From Azohydromonas australica DSM 1124 (GTDB lineage Bacteria > Pseudomonadota > Gammaproteobacteria > Burkholderiales > Burkholderiaceae_C): a stretch of 34,924 nt of DNA. The stretch lies in NCBI RefSeq assembly GCF_000430725.1, contig NZ_AUMO01000083.1, positions 1-34,924 of the forward strand, read 5' to 3'. Shown piece by piece: positions 27,098 through 34,924 of this stretch. The stretch's first letter is position 1; the number at the start of each line of letters is the position of its first letter. The notes below the pieces were generated by a model, which saw nothing but the letters and a program-made list of their open reading frames with translations, searched no databases and was not told where the DNA came from. The position numbers and the translations under genes are program-made.

Positions 27098-27442
27098 TCA
27101 GGGCTCATCCAGGCCCGCCAGGCCAGCGACGTCGCCCTCGCGCTCAATCAGCGCCAGCCAACTCCGCAGCTCAGCCTCGCTGCCTTCAAGCAGCCGCAGG
27201 GGCAGTGATCGGTCATTGGCCTTGGCCAGCATGTTGTGCAGGCCCAGGTGCGCCACGAGCAAGTAGTGCATCGGCGCCAGCAGCGCCTGGCGCTGCTGTG
27301 GATGCTGGCGGGCGAAGCGATGGAGTTCCTCGATCGCATGGCCCAGCTTCTCGCCGACGTAGTTCAGCGGCACGCCATGGCGCTGCTGCGGTGCGGTGTA
27401 GGCCGGGCCGTTGGCGTCCAGCGGAAAGTCGTCCTGGCTCAC
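27098..27442 (-). CDS. Small hypothetical protein following the SEC-C gene
   Basis: 114 aa from a GTG start (27440-27442) preceded by GGGGAG: MSQDDFPLDANGPAYTAPQQRHGVPLNYVGEKLG, then helices rich in His, Leu and Gln (HAIEELHRFARQHPQQRQALL, MHYLLVAHLGLHNML), ending with an acidic helix (EAELRSWLALIEREGDVAG). There is no signal peptide. The family is not recognised. It starts 15 bases after the SEC-C protein gene, so the two are very likely co-transcribed and may work together. Confidence 0.65.
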   Translation of the reverse strand: MSQDDFPLDANGPAYTAPQQRHGVPLNYVGEKLGHAIEELHRFARQHPQQRQALLAPMHYLLVAHLGLHNMLAKANDRSLPLRLLEGSEAELRSWLALIEREGDVAGLAGLDEP

Positions 27443-27456
27443 GGTTCTCCCCTGAC

Positions 27457-28191
27457 TCAATGCAGCGTCTGCGCGCAGCAGTGCTTGTACTTGCGCCCGC
27501 TGCCGCAAGGGCAGGGCTCGTTGCGGCCGACCTTGGGAGCCTGCCGGCGCAGCGGCGCATGCCCAACGGCGCCCGCGCGCCGGGCCGGCTCGTAGTAGCG
27601 GTAGCACCGGGTTGCGCCGGCAATCATGGTCGCGATCACTTCCTGGCGCCTGTCGGCATCGATGGGCGGCGGCCGCATCCCGGGATCCGGATCGTGCTCG
27701 TGAACCAGCATCATCATCGGCAGCAGGCAGCCGCCTTCCTTGTCGCTGGCAATGAGCTCGTTCCAGCTGCCCGGGCGCGCCTGCACGCCGCGCATGAAGC
27801 CGTGCGCCCAGTCGTTGCCGTGCACCACGCCCGCCTCATCCTCCAGCAGCACCAGCAGGTACACATCCGGCCCGGCTAGGGTGCGCTGCAGCTCCGCGAC
27901 AATCCAGTTCGAGTGGCGCATCATCAGGCCGATGATCTGGCCGGCTTGCTCATCGCCATCGAAGGCGAACTTGCCACCCAGCACCTGCTGCACGGCCTCG
28001 TTCGGGGACACGAACTCGGGGCTGCAGATCAACGCCGTGAAGTACCCGTCCATTGCCTCCAACTTCATGGCTGCACAGCCGGCATGCAGGGCATCGTGGA
28101 GCTGGTCAAGCTCCTGCTCGGCCAGGGGATCGGAGGTCGAGGCGGCAAGCATGGGCGTGAAGGTTGGGCATGCAGCGCAGTGCAGCGGCAT
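27457..28191 (-). CDS. YecA/UPF0149-like protein with C-terminal SEC-C zinc motif
   Basis: 244 aa. The N-terminal part (about 20-200) has the YecA/YgfB-type pattern: [29 protein letters not shown], a long helical section, [11 protein letters not shown], and [15 protein letters not shown]. The last 25 residues are a SEC-C zinc-binding motif ([19 protein letters not shown]). In SecA this motif binds zinc and contacts SecB or the ribosome; the function of YecA relatives is unsettled. The first ATG (28191) is used; Met at 28152 would trim 13 residues and is equally possible, as neither has a clear ribosome-binding site. Confidence 0.85.
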   Translation of the reverse strand: MPLHCAACPTFTPMLAASTSDPLAEQELDQLHDALHAGCAAMKLEAMDGYFTALICSPEFVSPNEAVQQVLGGKFAFDGDEQAGQIIGLMMRHSNWIVAELQRTLAGPDVYLLVLLEDEAGVVHGNDWAHGFMRGVQARPGSWNELIASDKEGGCLLPMMMLVHEHDPDPGMRPPPIDADRRQEVIATMIAGATRCYRYYEPARRAGAVGHAPLRRQAPKVGRNEPCPCGSGRKYKHCCAQTLH

Positions 28192-28237
28192 TGTGGCGCA
28201 TCGGGGGGGCCCATGACCGCAGCCACATGGTTGAGAG

Positions 28238-28399
28238 TCACCGCAGCCCTGCTGGTGCTTCAGCCGCCGGCGTGGCGATCTGCGCCGGGACAGGCAATTG
28301 CACCTCGGCCCCGTCCAGCTCGGTAAGGAGTTTGGCGACGCGGGCCTTCAAGGATGCGCGCGTGGGCTTGGACCTGGGTTGCACCTTGCCCCTGGGCAT
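28238..28399 (-). CDS. Possible 53-aa basic protein
   Basis: A short frame from ATG 28399: [40 protein letters not shown] and an Ala/Pro-rich end. Codon use is good and the basic helix looks natural, but the ribosome-binding site is weak and no family is known. An in-frame TGA lies shortly upstream, so it may be the C-terminal piece of a broken gene. Confidence 0.3.
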   Translation of the reverse strand: MPRGKVQPRSKPTRASLKARVAKLLTELDGAEVQLPVPAQIATPAAEAPAGLR

Positions 28400-28828
28400 C
28401 TCATCGAGCTTGTGCTTACCGTGAATGGCGCCTCACCGGTGCTGCGGGTATTGCAATCCGCCGCAAAGCATCCGTTTCTGCGTGCCGCAGAAGTCGGTCA
28501 AGTGTGGTCTGCTGGACCTGAATTCGCCTTTTGACCTGCAGCGGCGCGTGCCGCAACGGGTCGTTGCTGTTGGGCGTTTTTGCCGCTGCACCTCCAACGA
28601 CGGCCATATCCAAAATTATGGATCGTCGATGAGCAGGACTGGGCATCGGCCGGCTCCATGGCGGGTGGGCGTTGACTGGATGCGGCGTCGGGCGCGCTGC
28701 GGCCGTGCGGTCGGTCGTAACGGCCAGGGGCTGCGCCCGGCGTGAGGCTGGCTGCCAGCGCGGCCCGGTTTCCTGGCGTGCCGGCGCCCGGAGAAAGGGA
28801 CGAATCGAAGGAGAGGTTGATGGCTCGA
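28400..28828. other. Intergenic region before the LysR gene
   Basis: No gene is supported. Open frames on both strands are short, low in complexity and lack start signals. Confidence 0.35.
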
Positions 28829-29806
28829 CTACCCGTCGTTGGTCCCATCGGCCGGCGTGCCGCTCGTCGCACCCGGAGCCGCTTGCGCCAGGTGGCTGCC
28901 CACCGTTGACAGCAGGCCGCGCAGCCAGCGGTGGGCCGCCTGGTGCTGCGAGCGCTCGTGCCACAGCTGGTAGAAGCGCATGCGCGGAAAGCCTTCGGGG
29001 GCCGCCACGCTCACCACCGGCAGGCTGGAGGTGAACTGCTCGGCGAAGTGGCGCGCGGTGGTGAACACGAGGTCGCTCTGGGCCACCAGGTAGGGCGCCA
29101 TGGCGTAGTAGGGCACGAACACGCGCGCGTCGCGGGTTTGCCGCAGGCCGGCCAGGTAGCTGTCGACCACCGCACGGTGAGACTTGGCAAAGGGCGTGGG
29201 CACCACGTGCGCGGCCGCCAGGTAGCGCTGCAGCGTCATCGCGCCCGGCGCGGCCAGCGGATTGCTCGGACTCATCATGCACACCAACTCGTCTTCGATG
29301 AGCAACGACAGGTGCATGCGCTCGGGCGGCAGCGGCCAGTTGCCGATCACGATGTCCAGCTCACCCTGCGCCAGGGCACGCTCGTAGTCGTAGCCGGGCG
29401 TCAGTGGATGGATCAGCAGACGCGCCTGCGGCGCCTGAGCACGGAAGCGGCCCACCACCTTGGCCATGAAGCTGGCGGCCAAGTAGTCCGGCGTGGCCAC
29501 GGTAAAGGTCATGACGCTGGCGCCTGGCTCGAAGCGCTCGGGTCCGGCCAGCATGCGGTCGATCTCGCCTAGCACCTCTCGCGCGCTCTGGCGCAGCTGC
29601 AGCGCCCGGGCCGTGGGCACCATGCCGCCGCGCTCGCGCACCAGGATCGGGTCGTTGAAGGCGTCGCGCAGCCGCTTGAGAGCCGCGCTGATGGCCGGCT
29701 GCGTCTGGTTCATTCGCACCGCCGCGCGCGAGACGCTGCGCTCGGCCACCAGTGCCGTCAGCACGCGCAGCAGGTGGATGTCGACTAGGTCCTGGCTTCT
29801 TGTCAT
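28829..29806 (-). CDS. LysR-family regulator, divergent from the urate cluster
   Basis: 325 aa. Residues 1-65 form the winged helix-turn-helix (LRVLTALVAERSVSRAAVRMNQTQPAISAALKRLRDAFNDPILVR). Residues about 95-300 are the substrate-binding-protein-like effector domain (MTFTVATPDYLAASFMAKVV, GELDIVIGNWPLPPERMHL, RFYQLWHERSQHQAAHRWLR). The gene is divergent from the transporter gene, with 187 bases between them and a T-N11-A motif at 29851. By the usual LysR pattern it should control the transporter-uraD-uraH-deaminase operon in response to a purine intermediate; this is inference. ATG 29804-29806 has no strong ribosome-binding site. Confidence 0.9.
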   Translation of the reverse strand: MTRSQDLVDIHLLRVLTALVAERSVSRAAVRMNQTQPAISAALKRLRDAFNDPILVRERGGMVPTARALQLRQSAREVLGEIDRMLAGPERFEPGASVMTFTVATPDYLAASFMAKVVGRFRAQAPQARLLIHPLTPGYDYERALAQGELDIVIGNWPLPPERMHLSLLIEDELVCMMSPSNPLAAPGAMTLQRYLAAAHVVPTPFAKSHRAVVDSYLAGLRQTRDARVFVPYYAMAPYLVAQSDLVFTTARHFAEQFTSSLPVVSVAAPEGFPRMRFYQLWHERSQHQAAHRWLRGLLSTVGSHLAQAAPGATSGTPADGTNDG

Positions 29807-29850
29807 GTTTCTAAGGGTTCAAGCGGATGGCGCGTCCTTTGGGGGCGCGA

Positions 29851-29863
29851 TCTATAGCGCTGA
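29851..29863 (+). promoter_or_regulatory. Candidate LysR-type binding site (T-N11-A)
   Basis: TCTATAGCGCTGA, with ATC and GAT flanking a central AGCGCT, lies between the divergent LysR and transporter genes. It fits the loose LysR consensus and is well placed, about 45 bases from the LysR start. Other T-N11-A matches occur by chance, so confidence is limited. Confidence 0.35.
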
Positions 29864-29993
29864 TTTATGGCGCACATTCCGCACGCCTCGCGCGCGCCAG
29901 GACCATTGTTCCTACAGTGCGCCCCCAGGCGGCGGCTCCTTTCGGACCGGGATTGGACCGCCAAGCCACAGGTCCAGGACCGAGGAGACAAGC

Positions 29994-31340
29994 ATGACAT
30001 CCACCGCAGCGGCCGCATCCGCCCTGCCTTCCGCCACCCCGTCCGAACTGGACGGGGTCTATCGCAAGATCATCTGGCGGCTCATCCCCTTCCTGATGCT
30101 CCTGTGGGTGCTGGCCTGGATCGACCGGGTCAACATCGGCTTCATCAAGCTGACCATGCTCGACGAGCTCAAGTGGAGCGAAGCCGTGTACGGGTTGGGC
30201 GCCGGCATCTTCTTCCTGGGCTACTTCTTCTTCGAGGTTCCCAGCAACCTGCTGCTGCAGCGCATCGGGGCCAAGAAGACCATCATGCGCATCACCATCG
30301 GCTGGGGCCTGACCTCCATCGCCGCGATGTTCGTGAAGACGCCCGAGCAGTTCTATTTCGTGCGCTTCCTGCTGGGTGTGTTCGAGGCCGGCTTCTACCC
30401 CGGCATCATCCTGTACCTGACCTACTGGTTCCCGAACGACCGACGCGCCAAGGCCTTCGGCATGTTCATGTCGGCCTCCGCCTTGGCGGGCGTGATCGGC
30501 GGGCCGCTGGCCGGCACCATCATGACCGGCATGCACGGCGTGAACGGCTGGTCGGGCTGGCAATGGGTGCTGCTGCTCGAGGGCATCCCTTCGGTCGTCG
30601 CCGGCTTCGTCACCTACTTCTACCTGACCGACAAGCCCGAGCAGGCCAGCTGGCTCACGCAGCGCGAGCGCCAGTTGGTGCACGAAGACCTGGAGCGCGA
30701 CGGCCACTCGCTGGGCCACCGCGAGCACAGCATGCTGGCTTCGCTCAGGAGCGGCCGCATCTGGCTGCTGATCCTGATCTTCTTCTGCATCATCGCTGCC
30801 AATTCGTCGCTGACCTTCTACGGCCCGACGCTGGTCAAGGAAGTGGGCTTCACCAGCCCCGTGGCCGTGGGCTGGATCATGGCCGTGGCCTACCTGTTCG
30901 GCGCCGCCGGCATGATCTGGAACGGCTTCCACTCCGACAAGCACCAGGAATCTCGCTGGCATTGCGGCCTGGCCGCTGCGCTGGGTGCTGCCTCGCTGCT
31001 GGGCGTGGCGGCCTTCCTGGGCCACAGTGCGCTGGCCGTTCTGGTGGGCCTGACGCTGGCCATCGTGGGAACCATGAGCGCCATCCCGGTGTTCTGGCAG
31101 ATGCCCAACCGCTTTCTGGCCGGCACCGCGGCCGCCGGCGGCGTGGCGCTAATCAACTCCATTGCCAACCTGGCCGGATTTGGCGCGCCCTGGATGCTGG
31201 GCCTGATCAAGACTGCCACCGGCAGCCTCTCGCCCGGCCTGTACGTGGTGGCCGCGATCGAAATCTGCGCCACCTTGCTGGTCCTGGCCTGCGTGCCTTC
31301 CTACCGCAAGCAGCCCGCTGCCGCCGTTGCGGCGCACTGA
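29994..31340 (+). CDS. MFS transporter, ACS (anion:cation symporter) family
   Basis: 448 aa with twelve predicted membrane helices. The N-terminal half has the ACS-type start (YRKIIWRLIPFLMLLWVLAWIDRVNIGFIKL), a loop with FFEVPSNLLLQRIGAKKTIMRI, and LLGVFEAGFYPGIILYLTYWFP; a cytoplasmic loop follows (about 205-240). ACS carriers import organic anions such as dicarboxylates, phthalate or ureide-like compounds. Its place at the head of the urate cluster suggests uptake of urate, allantoin or a related acid; the substrate cannot be read from the sequence. ATG 29994 is preceded by GAGGAGACAAGC. A similar GGAGACAAGC leader precedes the exported protein at 32025. Confidence 0.88.
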   Translation: MTSTAAAASALPSATPSELDGVYRKIIWRLIPFLMLLWVLAWIDRVNIGFIKLTMLDELKWSEAVYGLGAGIFFLGYFFFEVPSNLLLQRIGAKKTIMRITIGWGLTSIAAMFVKTPEQFYFVRFLLGVFEAGFYPGIILYLTYWFPNDRRAKAFGMFMSASALAGVIGGPLAGTIMTGMHGVNGWSGWQWVLLLEGIPSVVAGFVTYFYLTDKPEQASWLTQRERQLVHEDLERDGHSLGHREHSMLASLRSGRIWLLILIFFCIIAANSSLTFYGPTLVKEVGFTSPVAVGWIMAVAYLFGAAGMIWNGFHSDKHQESRWHCGLAAALGAASLLGVAAFLGHSALAVLVGLTLAIVGTMSAIPVFWQMPNRFLAGTAAAGGVALINSIANLAGFGAPWMLGLIKTATGSLSPGLYVVAAIEICATLLVLACVPSYRKQPAAAVAAH

Positions 31341-31376
31341 GCGGCTGGCGGCGCCCTCACTTGCGAGAACCGAACG

Positions 31377-31904
31377 ATGACCCTCACCATGACCCGCCTG
31401 AACCTGGCCGAGCTCAACGCCATGGACCGTGATGCCTTTGTCGCCGCCGTGGGCCCGACCTTCGAGAACGCCGCCTGGATCGCGCAAGCCGCCTGGGCTC
31501 GCCGGCCCTTCGCCACCATCGATGCGCTGCACGCTGCGATGCTCGACGTGGTGCGTGAGGCCTCCGACGAGCGCCGCGTTGCCTTTCTTCGCGGCCACCC
31601 CGAGCTGGCCGGCCGCGAGGCGCAGGCCGGCACGATGACGGTCGAATCCGTGGGCGAGCAGCGCAGCGCCGGCCTCGACGCGCTCAGCCGCGACGAGATG
31701 CAAGAGATGCAGCGCCTGAACCGTGTCTACCGCGATCGCCACGGCTTCCCCTTCATCATTGCCGTGCGCCGCCATACCAAGCAGCAGATTTTCGAGGCGC
31801 TGCGCACGCGCTGCGCCGCGAGCACGGACACCGAGCACCGCGCCGCGCTCGAGCAGATCGGGTTCATCACCCGCGGGCGCATCGACGCCCTGGTGCATGC
31901 CTGA
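31377..31904 (+). CDS. uraD: OHCU decarboxylase
   Basis: 175 aa. It decarboxylates 2-oxo-4-hydroxy-4-carboxy-5-ureidoimidazoline to (S)-allantoin, the third step from urate. Family motifs are present: FENAAWIAQAAWARRPF (about 29-45), the catalytic His in RGHPELAG (His74), LNRVYRDRHGFPFIIAVR (about 115-135), and the C-terminal Arg/His helices. ATG 31377 was used (GCGAGAA upstream); Met at 31389 is an alternative four codons later. It lies 36 bases after the transporter gene. The partner HIU hydrolase is two genes downstream. Confidence 0.92.
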   Translation: MTLTMTRLNLAELNAMDRDAFVAAVGPTFENAAWIAQAAWARRPFATIDALHAAMLDVVREASDERRVAFLRGHPELAGREAQAGTMTVESVGEQRSAGLDALSRDEMQEMQRLNRVYRDRHGFPFIIAVRRHTKQQIFEALRTRCAASTDTEHRAALEQIGFITRGRIDALVHA

Positions 31905-32024
31905 AGACGGACCACCCGCACTCTCTTTTCCCGACGACACGTTCCCGTTCCAGCCGGCCGCGCGCGGTGCGCCGGACCGGTGCTCCACGCCCGCAAGCGG
32001 GCACACAAACACAAGGAGACAAGC

Positions 32025-32552
32025 ATGGAGAATCAAGTCGTGTCCCGCCCCGCGCGCAGGCAGTTTGCGCTCTCGGGGCTGGCCCTGGGCGCTGCGGCGC
32101 TGGCACCCCGCGCTGCACTGGCGCAGGCACCGGCACAGCCGGCCGCTGCGCCGGCTGGCCCAGCCCAGGCCAGCGGCCCCATCGTGCTGCACGGCGTGAG
32201 CCCGCGCCTGACGGTGCACGCGCTGGACACCTTCCACGGTGCGGCCGCCACCGGGTTGCGCATTGATTTCTCCAGGCTCGAAGGCGGCCAGTACAAGCTG
32301 GTGCGCTCGGTGGTGATGAACGGCAACGGGCGCTCCGACGAGCCGCTCCTGATCGGCGAGAGCTACCAGGCCGGCGACTACGAGCTGCTGCTGCACGTGG
32401 ACGACTACTTTGCCGCCAAGGGCGCCAAGCTGCCCAAGCCGCCATTCCTCACGAAGCTGCCGGTGCGCATGCGCGTGGTGAACGTTGCCGAGCGCATCCA
32501 CCTGCCGATCCAGTTCGGACCGTGGAGCTACACCTATTCGCGCGGCAGCTGA
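32025..32552 (+). CDS. Tat-exported transthyretin-like protein (HIU hydrolase-like)
   Basis: 175 aa. The N-terminus is a twin-arginine signal (PARRQFALSGLALGAAALAPRAALAQA) followed by an Ala/Pro linker to about residue 52. The rest is a transthyretin-like domain. Of the hydrolase residues, His65 (VHALD), Arg103 (GRSDEP) and His159 (IHLP) are kept, but the C-terminal YRGS is YSRGS, so the Tyr position is Ser with Tyr one residue earlier. It may hydrolyse 5-hydroxyisourate in the periplasm, or may have become a binding protein. ATG 32025 follows AAGGAGACAAGC. It sits between uraD and a canonical uraH in one operon. Confidence 0.82.
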   Translation: MENQVVSRPARRQFALSGLALGAAALAPRAALAQAPAQPAAAPAGPAQASGPIVLHGVSPRLTVHALDTFHGAAATGLRIDFSRLEGGQYKLVRSVVMNGNGRSDEPLLIGESYQAGDYELLLHVDDYFAAKGAKLPKPPFLTKLPVRMRVVNVAERIHLPIQFGPWSYTYSRGS

Positions 32553-32601
32553 GCCTGCATCACTTGCCTCATCCACTCGTACTCGAGACAAAGGGACCGT
32601 C

Positions 32602-32937
32602 ATGACCGGCATTTCGACGCACGTGCTCAACATCACCACCGGCAAGCCTCTGGCGGGCATGCAGGTGGAGCTCTACGACATGGCGACCAACCCGCCCACG
32701 CGCCTGAACAACGTGCGCACCAACGCCGACGGCCGCACCGATGCGCCCGTCTTGGCGGGCAAGGATGCACGCACCGGCCACTTCGAGCTGCGCTTTCACG
32801 TCGGCGACTTCTTCAAGGCTGCCGACGGGCTCTCGGACGTGGTGCCCGTGCGCTTTTCCATCTCCGACGCCGCGCAGCACTACCACGTGCCGATGCTGTG
32901 CGCGCCTTGGTTCTTTTCCACTTACCGCGGTAGCTGA
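32602..32937 (+). CDS. uraH: 5-Hydroxyisourate hydrolase
   Basis: 111 aa, normal length. It converts 5-hydroxyisourate to OHCU, the substrate of UraD, in the cytoplasm. All family landmarks are present: ISTHVLN at the N-terminus (His7), GRTDAP (Arg45), YHVPML (His95) and the invariant C-terminal tetrapeptide YRGS (108-111). AAAGGGACC precedes ATG 32602. It has no signal peptide, unlike the related protein just upstream, so the operon encodes one exported and one cytoplasmic version. Confidence 0.95.
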   Translation: MTGISTHVLNITTGKPLAGMQVELYDMATNPPTRLNNVRTNADGRTDAPVLAGKDARTGHFELRFHVGDFFKAADGLSDVVPVRFSISDAAQHYHVPMLCAPWFFSTYRGS

Positions 32938-32955
32938 CCGCAGGAGATCCCAACG

Positions 32956-33432
32956 ATGTCCCAAGCCGATCCCAACGCAGAAAAGTACATGGTCGACGCC
33001 CTGCGCCTGGCCATGCGCAACGTTCGCGAGCGCAAGACCTGGCCCTTCGGTGCCGTGCTGGTGCGCAACGGCAAGGTGCTGGCCAATGCGGTCAACGAGG
33101 TCGACGTCCTGTGCGACCCCAGCGCGCATGCCGAGATGCAGGCCGTGCGCATGGCCGCCAAGGCGCAGGGCGACACCGACCTGTCTGGCAGCGTCGTGTA
33201 TGCCAGCGGCTACCCGTGCTCCATGTGCCTCACGGCCATGTACCTGGCCGGCGTGAAGGAGGTGTACTACGCCTACTCCAACGAGGACGGCGAGCCCTAC
33301 GACCTGTCGGCCGCGCGTGGCTATGTGGAAATTGCGCGCCCCATCGAAGAGCGCGAGATGCCCCTGCGTTCGCTGCCCGTGCGTGACGAGGGCGAAGACC
33401 TGTACGAAGCCTGGGAGCGCGCTACGCGCTGA
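32956..33432 (+). CDS. Guanine deaminase-like zinc nucleoside deaminase
   Basis: 158 aa of the cytidine/deoxycytidylate deaminase fold. Zinc and catalytic residues are clear: His58 and Glu60 in HAEM, Cys88 and Cys91 in PCSMC. RKTWPFGAVLV and the C-terminal helix (YEAWERATR) resemble the small Bacillus GuaD type of guanine deaminase, which yields xanthine. As the last gene of a urate-catabolism operon, guanine deamination is the best guess, but tRNA or other nucleobase deaminase activity cannot be ruled out. ATG 32956 is preceded by AGGAGATCC; it starts 18 bases after uraH. Confidence 0.85.
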   Translation: MSQADPNAEKYMVDALRLAMRNVRERKTWPFGAVLVRNGKVLANAVNEVDVLCDPSAHAEMQAVRMAAKAQGDTDLSGSVVYASGYPCSMCLTAMYLAGVKEVYYAYSNEDGEPYDLSAARGYVEIARPIEEREMPLRSLPVRDEGEDLYEAWERATR

Positions 33433-33442
33433 TCTTTGGCTG

Positions 33443-33499
33443 GCGCTGCAAATCCAGCTGCAGCGCAAACTCCCGGCTGCCCGCCACCTTGCCGGTGGC
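33443..33499 (+). terminator. Two tandem hairpins after the purine operon
   Basis: GCGCTGCA (33443-33450) pairs with TGCAGCGC (33459-33466), and GCCACC (33483-33488) pairs with GGTGGC (33494-33499). They lie 10-67 bases after the last stop codon. Neither is followed by a T-run, so they may stabilise the 3' end or act with Rho rather than terminate alone. Confidence 0.4.
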
Positions 33500-34243
33500 A
33501 GGCGGCCCGCGCACCAGACCCGGCGTAGCCCCCCGGCGTGGGAAGCGCATGCCGCCGGCGCTGCGCCTCGTAGGGTCGGTGGCGCAGGGCAGGTGAAGTC
33601 GCCGCACCAAGCGTTGCGGACTTGCGGCATGGAAGTCGGCCACTATCCCAGCGAGGTGCCCTGTGCCGCTGCCGGAAACAAGATCGGCGTGGAGCGCGAC
33701 CTCGTCTGTGTCTGGCAGGGAATCGAGAACTGCAGCGCAGTGCCGATCTTGGTACCCCATCCGTTTGCACCGCCCGAGCGGTTCACCTGCAGCGAAGGTG
33801 GCCCATTCTTTGGAGATGACGGCGTTTCCTTGCCGAACATCGACACGTGCGCCCCGGCCGGACCTGGCCGGCCACCTGGGACCGCCGCAGCAGGGCTGCG
33901 GCGCACAAAAAGTGCCACCTTGCCCGAGCTGCGTCGCTGGCGGATGCTTGGCGACAGCCCGTTGTCCAGAGCGCGCGGTTGAAGTTCCGCCTTGCTCGTG
34001 CCCGATACCAGGCGCTCGCTGCACAACGGACCTCACATTTCCCCAAGAAATCTCGCCAGAGACGGCCTGTTCAGCGGCTTCACCGCCGGACACGCTTGCG
34101 GCCAGGGCGCCCCGCTGCGCTGCGGCCCTTCGAGAGGCCCAACCGCACAAAAGGGGTCACTTTGCATTGCTTGCGTGGGAACTCCTCCGCGCTTCGCCAT
34201 AGGGCTCCTGGCCGATGGCAGTGGTGGCCCCGAGAAGAGCTGC
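33500..34243. other. Region without a supportable gene
   Basis: Frames on both strands are open but have no recognisable domains or start signals. Two short similar tracts occur (GCGCACAAAAAGTGCCACC near 33901 and CCGCACAAAAGGGGTCAC near 34142), possibly relics of a repeated element. Confidence 0.3.
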
Positions 34244-34924
34244 CTACTTTTTGAGCTCCATCCACTTGGCGACAGCCTCCGCGAGCTGGCGTTCGGCGTC
34301 GCCATCGCAGTTGATGGCCGGATAGGCCAAGTGCTGCTCCAGTGACCAGTCCGCGGGCTTGCGCGCCTGCCACCACGCCACCGCGGCGTCGGCAACGTCG
34401 AGCAGGACGGCGCTGCCCGCACTGGCGACGATGGCGTGCTCGCGCGCGCTCGCGAGCTGCAGCTCCGCGGTGCGCTGCTGCACCTGGCGCTCCAGCAGCT
34501 CGCGCGCTACGCGCTGCTCGTGGATGTCCGTGGCCACGGCGAACCGGCGCGCCCCGTGCCCACCCGCATCGTGCAGCAGTTGCGCGCGCACCAGGAACCA
34601 GCGGTAGTCGCCCGCGGCACTGCGCAGCCGCAGCTCCACCTGGTAGGGCGTGCCGGTGCGCCGCACGGTCTTCCATGCCGCCTGGGCTCGTGGTCAGTCC
34701 CGTGTATGGATCTGTCGGACCCAGGCGCGCGTGCCGCGCCCGTGGCGAGGCAGCCCGGTGAACCGGAACCACTGCTCGTTGACGAAGTCGGGCTGTCCCT
34801 GCGGTGACGCGGCCCAGACAATGCTCGGCACGAGGTGGGTGAGCGCCCGGAACTCCTCCACGGCGCGGCGTTGCGCCTGCTCGGCAGCCTTGCGCTCGGT
34901 GATGTCGAAGGTGATGCCGTAATA
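34244..34924 (-). pseudogene. PAS-domain sensor protein remnant fused to an unrelated C-terminus
   Basis: The reading enters from the right edge: the end of a PAC motif (TFDITERKAAEQAQRRAVEEF), a second PAS domain (LVPSIVWAASPQGQPDFVNEQWFRFTG), an in-frame TGA at 34694-34696, then the rest of that PAS (GTPYQVELRLRSAAGDYRWFLVRAQLL, ATDIHEQRVARELLERQVQQRTAELQ, SAREHAIVASAG). From about 34420 the frame changes character to VLLDVADAAVAWWQARKPADW, LEQHLAYPAINC, ERQLAEAVAKWMELKK, which resembles the end of small hypothetical proteins of mobile elements. The kinase core is gone. The VQQRT...ASAG segment resembles the kinase pseudogene near 2530, so both come from one kinase family. Confidence 0.7.

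Overview
The window is high-GC DNA with codon use and gene content typical of a betaproteobacterium of the order Burkholderiales, most like the Comamonadaceae. The signs are a PHA phasin, a cus-type RND operon, a MASE1 sensor kinase, an ACS-family transporter beside urate-catabolism genes, and an ISAs1-type element. This placement is inference; there is no rRNA or other marker gene. No tRNA, rRNA or CRISPR array was found.

Layout. 1-1220: a truncated hypothetical gene, a small Rmf/CrpP-fold protein, and a phasin with its terminator. 1363-2742: a wrecked PAS/histidine-kinase gene. 2809-10384 (minus strand): a copper/silver efflux operon in the order Cys/Met-rich exported protein, cusC, cusB (with a CusF-like C-terminal domain), cusA, and two separate CusF-like periplasmic proteins. 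The cusC/cusB and cusB/cusA junctions are ATGA overlaps, and a TATAAT box lies so close to the first ATG that the transcript may be leaderless. 10705-14138: decayed DNA (a SnoaL-like gene with an in-frame tandem duplication, an integrase-type transposase stump, quinone-reductase and GST stumps) around one intact MASE1 histidine kinase. 14434-18061: a DOPA-4,5-dioxygenase-like gene, a lower-GC patch with a HAF-repeat/PEP-CTERM-like remnant and a second Rmf/CrpP-like gene, a complete 1213-bp ISAs1-family element with 10-bp target duplications, and a third Rmf/CrpP-like gene. 18919-24243 (plus strand): a lipoprotein sugar-binding protein next to a Cache-PAS-GGDEF-EAL protein, a 181-bp MITE-like inverted-repeat element, and a DUF2382 stress protein. 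24963-28399: an unrecognised 220-aa protein, an orphan receiver domain, and a small operon with a SEC-C (YecA/UPF0149-like) protein. 28829-33432: a LysR regulator divergent from a urate-catabolism cluster (MFS transporter, OHCU decarboxylase, exported transthyretin-like protein, canonical HIU hydrolase, guanine-deaminase-like enzyme). The right edge is a PAS-protein pseudogene fused to an unrelated C-terminus.

How it fits together. Two blocks look functional and coherent: periplasmic Cu(I)/Ag(I) extrusion, and a purine-degradation operon whose urate oxidase must lie elsewhere. Between them is a mosaic of kinase, transposase and enzyme fragments, which suggests an accessory or rearranged region. 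The least explained parts are three Rmf/CrpP-fold genes within 18 kb, two of them carrying a matching 12-codon upstream ORF that ends on the gene's own start codon, and the binding-protein/c-di-GMP enzyme pair.
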